From a virus, in IMG/VR virus record IMGVR_UViG_3300034112_001838, positions 1 through 29,994 of that record: 29,994 nt of DNA. The stretch is one strand, 5' to 3'. The notes under the pieces were generated by a model. It worked only from the letters and a program-made list of their open reading frames with translations, was not told the origin of the DNA and did no database searches. The position numbers were made by a program, and so were the translations under genes. Below, piece by piece: positions 15,966 through 21,990 of this stretch (within the stretch, counting starts at the first letter, position 1; every line of letters begins with the position of its first letter).

Positions 15966-17760
15966 GTTCGACCCAGACGCCATGTTCAAGGCGTGCGCCC
16001 ACTACCTGTCGAAAGGTCTAGTCCTCGTCCGCGTCCACGGCATCTACCCAGACGGAAGATGCACCTGCGGAAATCCAGAACACGCCATCGGCAGGGCCGG
16101 AGAGCGTAGCGTCGGCAAGCACCCAGTCGGCACAGACTGGGGCAACCGATGCGCAACGACAGAGGATCAGATTCTGGAATGGCTCGAGGACGGGATTCCG
16201 TTCAACGTCGGATGCTTGATGGGGCCGCGTGGCGGCGTGATCGACAGTGAAGACGACTCCATCGAGGCGAGGAACTACCGCAAGTCGATCGGCATGGACG
16301 GCCTGGAAACGCCGACATGGACGAGCGGAAAGTCCACGCACCAGTTGACGCGATGGGATGACCGGCTCGCCGACTGCAAGGGGACTGACGAGCCTGGCGG
16401 CCTTGAGGTTCGCATCGGGGCAGGCGCTGCCGCGATACAAAGCGTCCTTCCTCCGTCGTGGCACCGCTCCGGTGTGCAGTACGAGTGGAAGCCCGGTTTC
16501 ACGCTTGAAGACGTCGACATCGCGCCGACGCCAAAGGAACTCCTCGTCGCCCTGTGCAACAACGTGGGCCGTGGAGCCGGCAGGAAGCAGGAGGGGCCGG
16601 TAAGCGCCATCCTGTTTGGAGAGATACCAGACGGAAAGCGGCACCGGGCGATCCTCCGCTGGACATGGTGCAAGATCGTCAACCAGCGCAGCCCGCTGGA
16701 TCGGATGCAGCAGGAGATATTGACCCGCGAGGTCATGCTGCTCGCGGAGCACAACTGTCGACCGGCGGCCGACCCGGACCACGTTCGCAACATCATCTCT
16801 GACTGCTACGAGCACTACCGCAGGAAGTCGGAAGCCGGATGGAAGCCAACGGACGATGATTGCACCGAGAAGGCTACCGAGGCCGAGATCACGACGATCG
16901 AGCGGGCGGCCGACGAGGAGGCGAAGCCGAAGGGGCCGCGTGCCGGCAGTGCCTTCGAGCTTTACGGACTCAAGCCTGTGTCGTCGAAGAACGACGCATA
17001 CGAGCCGGGCGACTGGAGCATCGAGATGATCCACTCCGACCCGCCGGAGATCGTCCTGGTTGTACCCGCGTGGAAATACACCGCCTGCAAGGGCAGAATC
17101 CACATGACGCTGGACACGTTCAGGTCCGCGCCGAAGGTCGCCTCTGCTGTCTTCAACGCCACCAGGACGTACATCCTCGACGGCGACGGCGGCCGGTGGC
17201 ACCGAATCTGGAAGGGACACGACGGAACCAAGGAGAACGGCTACGTCAGCACGCCGGGCCTGATGGAACTCCTCATGCAGAAGAAGCGAGAGGAGGATGA
17301 CATCGAGGTCGGAACCTCCAGCCTCCGGTACGCCCAACTGGCGGCCTACGTCCTCCAGTCATTCAAGAAGGCCACGAAGCCGCGAGACGAGGAGAAGCCG
17401 GAGCCGAACGAGTCTGGACGGCCATGTTGGGTGACGCCCGACGAGTTGTGGTTCCAGTGGGGGAAGATTTGGGAGGAGATCGGGACGGCCCACGACGTCG
17501 CTCCGGGGGAGCGGAACAGGGTCAGGGCGAAACTCCTTGACGCAATGGCCGCCAGGGATTTCCCGCACAAACGGCACCGCTTTCCAATCGGCCGGCTTGA
17601 GTACGTCGTCTTCACCAGGGAGTGGGTGGCGGCGCTCGAGTCGCTGGCTTCGGGGGCTGAAAACGAATTGCCGGTAAAGGGGGATGGCGATAGGGGGGGC
17701 GCCGAAACCGAAAATCACTCACCGTCCACCGTCAGTTCGCTGGAAGTTGTTGTTGCATAG
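15955..17760 (+). CDS. Primase-polymerase (prim-pol) domain replication protein (601 aa)
   Basis: GTG 15955 has GAGGAGG 6 bases upstream and is preferred over an in-frame ATG at 15901. The N-terminus (AHYLSKGLVLVRVHGIYPDGR, then GKHPVGTDWGNR) matches bifunctional DNA primase/polymerase domains. The acidic metal site is GGVIDSEDD near residues 94-102, with the SGKSTHQLTRW segment near 123 providing the His. The middle region (about 200-310) resembles primase C-terminal helical domains. The last part (WVTPDELWFQWGKIWEEIG) is unassigned. No helicase ATPase is fused, which fits separate SNF2 and UvrD-like genes. A run of seven G at 17693-17699 near the 3-prime end could be error-prone. Confidence 0.75.
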   Translation: MAFEFDPDAMFKACAHYLSKGLVLVRVHGIYPDGRCTCGNPEHAIGRAGERSVGKHPVGTDWGNRCATTEDQILEWLEDGIPFNVGCLMGPRGGVIDSEDDSIEARNYRKSIGMDGLETPTWTSGKSTHQLTRWDDRLADCKGTDEPGGLEVRIGAGAAAIQSVLPPSWHRSGVQYEWKPGFTLEDVDIAPTPKELLVALCNNVGRGAGRKQEGPVSAILFGEIPDGKRHRAILRWTWCKIVNQRSPLDRMQQEILTREVMLLAEHNCRPAADPDHVRNIISDCYEHYRRKSEAGWKPTDDDCTEKATEAEITTIERAADEEAKPKGPRAGSAFELYGLKPVSSKNDAYEPGDWSIEMIHSDPPEIVLVVPAWKYTACKGRIHMTLDTFRSAPKVASAVFNATRTYILDGDGGRWHRIWKGHDGTKENGYVSTPGLMELLMQKKREEDDIEVGTSSLRYAQLAAYVLQSFKKATKPRDEEKPEPNESGRPCWVTPDELWFQWGKIWEEIGTAHDVAPGERNRVRAKLLDAMAARDFPHKRHRFPIGRLEYVVFTREWVAALESLASGAENELPVKGDGDRGGAETENHSPSTVSSLEVVVA

Positions 17761-17822
17761 GGATTTAAGGTGGACGCCTTGCCTATCTTGACAGGCCGTC
17801 ACACCGTCACTGGAGGACACGA

Positions 17823-19478
17823 ATGACAATCTGCGCAAGAGCGATAGGCGGGGCAGGCACTGGGAAGACCACGATGATGAAAGGCATCGCCGAGAAGGCT
17901 CTGGCGAGGCCAGAGATGGCCGGCAATCCGCTGGCGCTCGGATTCTCGTCCATGACGCGAGCGGCCCGCACAGAGGCAGCCATGCGTTGTGGGAAGGCTT
18001 GGGGCGTGCCGCCGGAGGAACTGATGCAGCACGGGTGGTTTAAGACCGCCCATGCGGTGTGTTTCAAGATGCTGGGGGTGTCCCGCGGCGAGATCGTCGG
18101 CACGGGGGGCATCGAGGACGCCAAGTGGGTGTCGGAGGCCGTCGGCAGCGACGTCGCCTTCTCGATGGACGACGATGAGGGCGGCGTCCAGGTCTACACC
18201 GGGGACCGGGTCGCGGCGTCGGCCCTGAACTACTGGAGCCTGTCGAGGAACCTCGTCATCCCGCTGCGGGAGGTGGTCGAGGCCGACCAAGACCCCGAGG
18301 CGCCGTCTGCCGACGAGGTCATCAAGCGGATCGTGATGTACGAACAAGCCAAGCGGCTGGATGCCAGGGTCGACTTCACCGACCTCCTGGCCCGCTTCAG
18401 CGGCGTCCGGTTCGACCCGGAGACGGGGCCGGACTTCGTGACGCCCGAGGGCGGCGTCCCCGATGACGTCGTGGGATGGATTTTCGACGAGGCCCAGGAC
18501 GCCAGCAAACTGCTCGACATGGCCTGCCGGCGGCTTGTGACCGGAGACGCCTGCAAGTGGGCCTGGCTCGTCGGCGACCCCTATCAGGTTTTGTATTCGT
18601 GGTCTGGTGCGAGCGCGGATCACTTCATGGCCTGGGACGTTCAAAAACAGTCGATCATGCCGAAGTCATTTCGCTGCCCGAAACCGATCATGCAACTCGG
18701 CGAACGCTGCCTCCAGCGGCTCCCTGACTACTGGGATCGCGGCATCGCCCCAGCCGATCACGACGGCGAGGTCATGGAGAGCGAGAACTTCGAGGACGAC
18801 CTGTCCGACCTCCGGCCCGACGAGGACACGCTCGTCATCGCCAGGACGAACCGGGACGTCTCCAGGGTCAAGAACATCCTGGAGGACGTCGGCGTGCCGT
18901 ATCGGTACGTCAAAAGCAAGAACGGGGCGCAGAACCGCGACAAGGCAATGGGCGGCCTCTGGAACCTCCAGCACGGCAACGGCATCAGCGGCGAGGAGTG
19001 GGGGCAGATTCTCGAGGCGCTGCCGTCGAAGACGACGGACGGCCGCGAGTGGCTGGTCAGGGGCAGCAAAGCTCACTGGAAGAAGGGACTCGCGGAGCAG
19101 TTCGACCGCGTCTACCCGGAAGACCTCGGGAACCTCGGTGCAACGGAGCACCTCCGCGACGCGATCGCGTCTGGGGCGTGGAGTGGCCTGCCGGACGGCG
19201 GCACGAAGTGGGTGCGGGCCGCGAAGCAGTGGGGCGTCGAAGCCGTCAGCGAGCCGAAGATTCGCATCGGGACGATTCACGCCAGCAAAGGCATGGAGGC
19301 GTCGAAGGTAGTGCTGCTGACGAGCGTGAACTGGAGGACGCGGGCGTCGGAGGAGAACGATCCCGCCCGGTTCGCGGAGGAGCGGCGGATCGAATACGTC
19401 GCCTGCACCCGCGCGAAGCACACGTTGATTGTGGCCCATGACCCGAGGTCGAAGAATCGAATGGAGTTGCCCATATGA
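17823..19478 (+). CDS. UvrD/Rep-like superfamily 1 DNA helicase (551 aa)
   Basis: ATG 17823 with GGAGG at 17811-17815. Motifs: Walker A GGAGTGKTT at residues 9-17, Walker B IFDEAQD near 220, GDPYQVLYSWSGA near 255, KSFRCP near 279, IARTNRD near 339, TIHASKGMEASKVVLLTS near 482 and VACTRAKHTLIV near 522. This order defines UvrD-type helicases, which move 3-prime to 5-prime on single strands. It is shorter than bacterial UvrD. Next to the prim-pol it is the likely replicative helicase. It overlaps the following gene by 4 bases. Confidence 0.88.
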   Translation: MTICARAIGGAGTGKTTMMKGIAEKALARPEMAGNPLALGFSSMTRAARTEAAMRCGKAWGVPPEELMQHGWFKTAHAVCFKMLGVSRGEIVGTGGIEDAKWVSEAVGSDVAFSMDDDEGGVQVYTGDRVAASALNYWSLSRNLVIPLREVVEADQDPEAPSADEVIKRIVMYEQAKRLDARVDFTDLLARFSGVRFDPETGPDFVTPEGGVPDDVVGWIFDEAQDASKLLDMACRRLVTGDACKWAWLVGDPYQVLYSWSGASADHFMAWDVQKQSIMPKSFRCPKPIMQLGERCLQRLPDYWDRGIAPADHDGEVMESENFEDDLSDLRPDEDTLVIARTNRDVSRVKNILEDVGVPYRYVKSKNGAQNRDKAMGGLWNLQHGNGISGEEWGQILEALPSKTTDGREWLVRGSKAHWKKGLAEQFDRVYPEDLGNLGATEHLRDAIASGAWSGLPDGGTKWVRAAKQWGVEAVSEPKIRIGTIHASKGMEASKVVLLTSVNWRTRASEENDPARFAEERRIEYVACTRAKHTLIVAHDPRSKNRMELPI

Positions 19479-19951
19479 ATACCCTACTGTTCGACACATT
19501 CATCCCGCCGGAAGAACAGAAACCGTCGAAGCAAAAGCGCGCGCGCGCGACTGCCGGCCCCCAGCCGGAGGCTGAAGCAGCCCAAAAAAAGCCTCTTATA
19601 TTTAGGGACATTCGCCCCCTCGGCCGTATCGACCACACCTACGCCTGTGCCGACGATGCCTGCGGAGCCGAGTGCCACGACATCCTCGACGAGGATCGCG
19701 GCCGGTGGCTCCTGGAGTGCTGTTTCTGCGGCACGAAGCAGGAGGCGAAGGCGATAGCCGGCGTCATCCAGGAGCCGGCGCCTGACGCATTCCGGTTCCG
19801 CGACGGCCGCTACGCCGGCCAGACGCTCGACGAGGCTGCCGCCACGCCGCGGGGAGCCGACTACCTCGCGTGGGCGGCCGAGAGCCACCCGAGGCCGGCG
19901 GTTCGCGAGGCGGTGAAAACTTGGCTTGCCCAATGCGACCGCCGACTGTAG
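19475..19951 (+). CDS. Zinc-ribbon plus ExoX-C-like domain protein (158 aa)
   Basis: ATG 19475, overlapping the helicase by 4 bases. Residues about 57-90 hold Cys pairs (CADDACGAEC and ECCFCGTK) that look like a zinc ribbon. Residues about 107-150 (FRFRDGRYAGQTLDEAA, GADYLAWAAES) match the short ExoX C-terminal-type motif (F-x-x-G-x-x-x-G-x-T-L, Y-L-x-W). Such modules accompany nucleases and helicases in phages. The N-terminus is low-complexity, with a GC dinucleotide run and an A7 run that creates A-AAA-AAG in frame at 19585-19591. The TAG stop is part of the next element. Confidence 0.65.
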   Translation: MNTLLFDTFIPPEEQKPSKQKRARATAGPQPEAEAAQKKPLIFRDIRPLGRIDHTYACADDACGAECHDILDEDRGRWLLECCFCGTKQEAKAIAGVIQEPAPDAFRFRDGRYAGQTLDEAAATPRGADYLAWAAESHPRPAVREAVKTWLAQCDRRL

Positions 19952-19957
19952 CCTACA
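19913..19957 (+). promoter_or_regulatory. Copy 3: promoter-like cassette A ahead of the deazaguanine genes
   Basis: TTGCCC (19926-19931), a 17-base spacer and TAGCCT (19949-19954), within the palindrome-like TGTAGCCTACA (19947-19957). The 18 bases GTGAAAACTTGGCTTGCC (19913-19930) recur at 21612 and the 16 bases to TGTAG are the same length in both. The upstream stop codon TAG (19949-19951) is part of the element. GAAGGAGC follows, then ATG 19984. Confidence 0.65.
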
Positions 19958-19983
19958 GACCGCCACACACGAAGGAGCGTTAT

Positions 19984-20310
19984 ATGGCCGAAGGACTCAA
20001 GCACGCGCTGACTCTTGACCTGTTTCACAGGTGGAAGTACGAGACAGACGAAATGGAGGGCGTCTGCGAAATCGCCCACGACAAGATGGTCGTGAAGTGC
20101 ATCTTCCAAGACGTCACCAAGTCGTTCTATGACGTCCTGGAAATCGACGCCGTCATCCGTAAGCGACTCGAGCAGCCCGTGTCAGTCGAGCGGCTCGCGG
20201 AGCAGCTTGCCAGCGACATCGAAGGCGTGACGGTGACCGTCATGGGCCGGGCGAAGACGCACGGTTGGATCACATCGACAGCCATGAGCGGAGGCTCGTT
20301 GTCATCGTGA
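19984..20310 (+). CDS. QueD-like (6-carboxytetrahydropterin synthase-type) protein, divergent (108 aa)
   Basis: ATG 19984 is preceded by GAAGGAGC. The sequence tracks the T-fold pattern of QueD: an H-R after a first strand (LDLFHRW), then C-x-x-x-H in VCEIAHDKMVVK, where E. coli QueD has C-x-x-x-H-x-H, then a strand, D-V-L-E-I-D-A-V-I-R and P-V-S-V-E-R-L-A, and a last strand with MGRAKTHG. The catalytic Cys and two zinc His are thus plausibly kept, while the second His of HxH appears as Lys. The motif comparison is by eye. QueD makes the 7-deazaguanine precursor, and this gene opens a four-gene overlapping set ending in a transglycosylase-like protein. It may be degenerate or have another role. 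Confidence 0.45.
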   Translation: MAEGLKHALTLDLFHRWKYETDEMEGVCEIAHDKMVVKCIFQDVTKSFYDVLEIDAVIRKRLEQPVSVERLAEQLASDIEGVTVTVMGRAKTHGWITSTAMSGGSLSS

Positions 20311-20513
20311 GCACGCTGTTCGACGAGCGCGTGGTGGAGATTCGTGCCGCCGGGATTGCACCGAAGTGCATTCGCAAGAAAAAGTCCGAATGCACGCCGG
20401 AGCAGTGGGCCGCGCACCGCGAATACATGCGGATTCGATACTTAGACCCTCTCGTCCAGCATCTCCACAAGGCGAGCCAGTTGAAGTATCTGGCGAAGAA
20501 AGCGTCGAAGTGA
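20307..20513 (+). CDS. Small basic helical protein in the deazaguanine cassette (68 aa)
   Basis: GTG 20307, overlapping the previous gene by 4 bases, and itself overlapping the next by 4. The product is highly basic and helical (CIRKKKSECTPEQWAAHREYM, LHKASQLKYLAKKASK). The start choice rests on the GTGA overlap pattern used throughout this block; an earlier in-frame start at 20265 has no support. Function is unknown. It lies between QueD-like and deoxyribosyltransferase-like genes, so it may be a DNA-contacting partner, but this is speculation. Confidence 0.5.
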   Translation: MSTLFDERVVEIRAAGIAPKCIRKKKSECTPEQWAAHREYMRIRYLDPLVQHLHKASQLKYLAKKASK

Positions 20514-20938
20514 AGAAGGCCGTCATCTACCTGTGTGGACCGATCCACGGCAAGCATGACAGCGATTGTCGCGTGTGGCGCGAGCGCGTGAAAGAGCTGC
20601 TTGCAGAGCACTACCACACATTCAAGTACGAGATTCTTGACCCGATGGATCGTGACTACCGTGGCCTTGAGGAAGGAAACGAGGCCGCAATAGTCAACGC
20701 CGACCTTGGCGATATCGACGCTTCGGACTTCGTCATCGTCAATGCCTCGGAGCCTTCATGGGGGACGGCGATGGAGGTCTTCTACTCCAAGTTGGCCGAG
20801 AAAGTAGTGATCGCGTTTTCGCAGCGCGACATCACATCACCGTGGCTGAAGCACCATGTCTCACACATTTGCCCGACGGTCGAATCAGCGTGCGTCTGCG
20901 TGATGAATCTGAACGCGGATCGGGTGGCGGCCAGATGA
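20510..20938 (+). CDS. Nucleoside 2-deoxyribosyltransferase-like protein (142 aa)
   Basis: GTG 20510, GTGA overlap. YLCGPIHGK near residue 7 is the first nucleotide-binding loop of the family. D-x-x-D-I-D-A-S-D-F-V-I-V-N-A near 70-84 followed by SEPSWGTAMEVFYS (about 85-98) contains the S-x-G-T-x-x-E segment whose Glu is the usual nucleophile. The family swaps or removes bases on deoxyribonucleosides and is also found as DUF4406-like phage proteins. Its place between a QueD-like gene and a transglycosylase-like gene suggests it acts on deazaguanine deoxynucleosides or frees a base, but substrate is unproven. Confidence 0.65.
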   Translation: MKKAVIYLCGPIHGKHDSDCRVWRERVKELLAEHYHTFKYEILDPMDRDYRGLEEGNEAAIVNADLGDIDASDFVIVNASEPSWGTAMEVFYSKLAEKVVIAFSQRDITSPWLKHHVSHICPTVESACVCVMNLNADRVAAR

Positions 20939-21615
20939 TCTACCTTGCAAGCCCAGGCAACCAGCAGCAGGCGGAACACGTCAGTGGGATGCCGGTCCTT
21001 CTTTCCTACGGCCTATACGATCCGTTCCTGGACAAGTACCAGCACACGTTCAGTCGCCTGCTGATCGACAGCGGCGCCTACTCGGTCTTCAACTCGGGCC
21101 AAACTATCGACGTAGCGGCTTACGCTGACTGGTCCCTGCGGTGGGACGGACACGCCGACGCCGTCGCCGGGCTGGACGATATCGCCGGGGATTGGCGGCA
21201 AAGCCTAAAGAACTACGAGGCCATGCCGAACGGGTTTCCTACAATCCACGACACCGACCCGCCGGAGCTTCTCAAGGACTTGGTTCCGATGGCTGTCGCC
21301 CGAGGCGGGTGGCTGGGGCTTGGCCTCAAGCCGCCCAGGCACGGTAAGGAGAGGTTCGTGCGGTGGGTGTGTGACAACGTGCCGGAGGATATCCATATCC
21401 ACGGCTGGGCGCTGCGGGCGTACTCACACGTTCGACGCATCGACAGCATGGACAGCACCAACTGGTGGCGTGACGCCATGAAGGTACGCCGGGACTTGCC
21501 GTGGCTGACATACGGCGAATCGCTGGAGATCATCGTCAAGCGATACCAGCGCGAGAAGCGGATGTTCCGCGAGGACTCCCAGGCGGCTCTGTTTCAGATG
21601 GAGGACGCATCGTGA
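20935..21615 (+). CDS. tRNA-guanine transglycosylase / DpdA-like base-exchange enzyme (226 aa)
   Basis: ATG 20935, ATGA overlap with the previous gene. The sequence shows TGT-fold signatures: LLIDSGAYS at 43-50 (the D-S-G-G/A motif, Asp45), H105-D106 near a strand, WLGLGLKPP around 126-134, HIHGW at 154-158 and RIDSMDSTNWW at 168-178 (second Asp, nucleophile-like Asp170 or 173). A HxH near the end and D-S-x-D-S-x-W are features I associate with DpdA, the enzyme that inserts 7-deazaguanine bases into DNA in phages. At 226 aa it is shorter than bacterial TGT (about 370). A tRNA target is the main alternative. The last bases merge into the next promoter cassette. Confidence 0.6.
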   Translation: MIYLASPGNQQQAEHVSGMPVLLSYGLYDPFLDKYQHTFSRLLIDSGAYSVFNSGQTIDVAAYADWSLRWDGHADAVAGLDDIAGDWRQSLKNYEAMPNGFPTIHDTDPPELLKDLVPMAVARGGWLGLGLKPPRHGKERFVRWVCDNVPEDIHIHGWALRAYSHVRRIDSMDSTNWWRDAMKVRRDLPWLTYGESLEIIVKRYQREKRMFREDSQAALFQMEDAS

Positions 21616-21656
21616 AAACTTGGCTTGCCAAGCGGTCTGGCGGTCTGTAGGCTACA
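21612..21656 (+). promoter_or_regulatory. Copy 4: promoter-like cassette B ahead of csrA, duplicate of cassette A
   Basis: GTGAAAACTTGGCTTGCC (21612-21629) then TTGCCA (21625-21630), a 17-base spacer, TAGGCT (21648-21653) and TGTAGGCTACA (21646-21656). Spacing and the 18-base block match copy 3. The block could also code V-K-T-W-L-A and stop at TAG, exactly as the 3-prime end of the 19475 gene does, so cassette B seems to be a copied fragment of that gene plus promoter. Confidence 0.65.
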
Positions 21657-21685
21657 ACCCACGACAACGGAAGGAGCCGTTTCTC

Positions 21686-21847
21686 ATGCTCGTCATCACG
21701 CGCCGCAAAGGCGAGAAGGTTCAGATCGGGCCTGACATCGAGGTCATGGTCACGCGAGTCGCCGACGGCCAAGTGCGTCTGGCGATCAAGGCACCGGACA
21801 CGACGAAGATCGTGCGGTCGGAGTTGCAGCAACAGGTGCGGACATGA
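21686..21847 (+). CDS. csrA: CsrA/RsmA family carbon-storage regulator, phage-encoded (53 aa)
   Basis: The product, MLVITRRKGEKVQIGPDIEV and onward, follows CsrA throughout: a start similar to M-L-V-L-T-R, G-E-K, IG-x-x-I-E-V, VRLAIKAP, and the key RNA-binding Arg at position 44 (KIVRSEL). ATG 21686 is the natural start, 53 residues, a little shorter than bacterial CsrA (about 61). CsrA dimers bind GGA in RNA hairpin loops and block or change translation. Its leader (ACAACGGAAGGAGC) has GGA over the ribosome site, suggesting possible autocontrol. It precedes a 32-aa membrane peptide gene and the methyltransferase. Confidence 0.88.
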   Translation: MLVITRRKGEKVQIGPDIEVMVTRVADGQVRLAIKAPDTTKIVRSELQQQVRT

Positions 21848-21942
21848 TTCACCTCTGGCTCAACGTCGCCTGTCTGCTCGCCGCTGTCGGCGTGCTGACG
21901 TACTTCTCGCTGCTGCACTGCACAACTTGGTTTGAGGACTAG
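21844..21942 (+). CDS. 32-residue single-span membrane peptide coupled to csrA
   Basis: ATG 21844 overlaps the csrA TGA (ATGA) and TAG is at 21940-21942. The product begins MIHLWLNVACLLAAVGVLTY, a hydrophobic helix, then a Ser-Leu-His-Cys segment and FED. It is too short for ordinary gene finding, but the coupled start and clean hydrophobic profile argue that it is translated. A small membrane or lysis-related peptide is possible; nothing more can be said. Confidence 0.45.
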   Translation: MIHLWLNVACLLAAVGVLTYFSLLHCTTWFED

Positions 21943-21943
21943 T

Positions 21944-21973
21944 GCAGCGGCTCATTCAGGAGTGAGCGGCTGC
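21944..21973 (+). promoter_or_regulatory. Hairpin with CAGGAG loop before the methyltransferase, possible CsrA target
   Basis: GCAGCGGCTCA (21944-21954) and TGAGCGGCTGC (21963-21973) pair with one G-G mismatch around the 8-base loop TTCAGGAG, exposing GGA at 21959-21961. The SD AAGGAGG (21977-21983) for GTG 21991 lies just beyond. There is no U-run, so it is not a terminator. Confidence 0.45.
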
Positions 21974-21990
21974 GTCAAGGAGGCGACAAA

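Noticed and set aside
16018-17337. Minus-strand 439-codon frame over the prim-pol gene
   Set aside because: Antisense shadow of a motif-bearing gene, with no ribosome site.
19535-19550. Simple GC repeat as a mobile or origin sequence
   Set aside because: It codes for a low-complexity linker (K-R-A-R-A-T) in frame.
21944-21973. Terminator after csrA
   Set aside because: No U-run follows and the stem has a mismatch; better seen as a regulatory hairpin.
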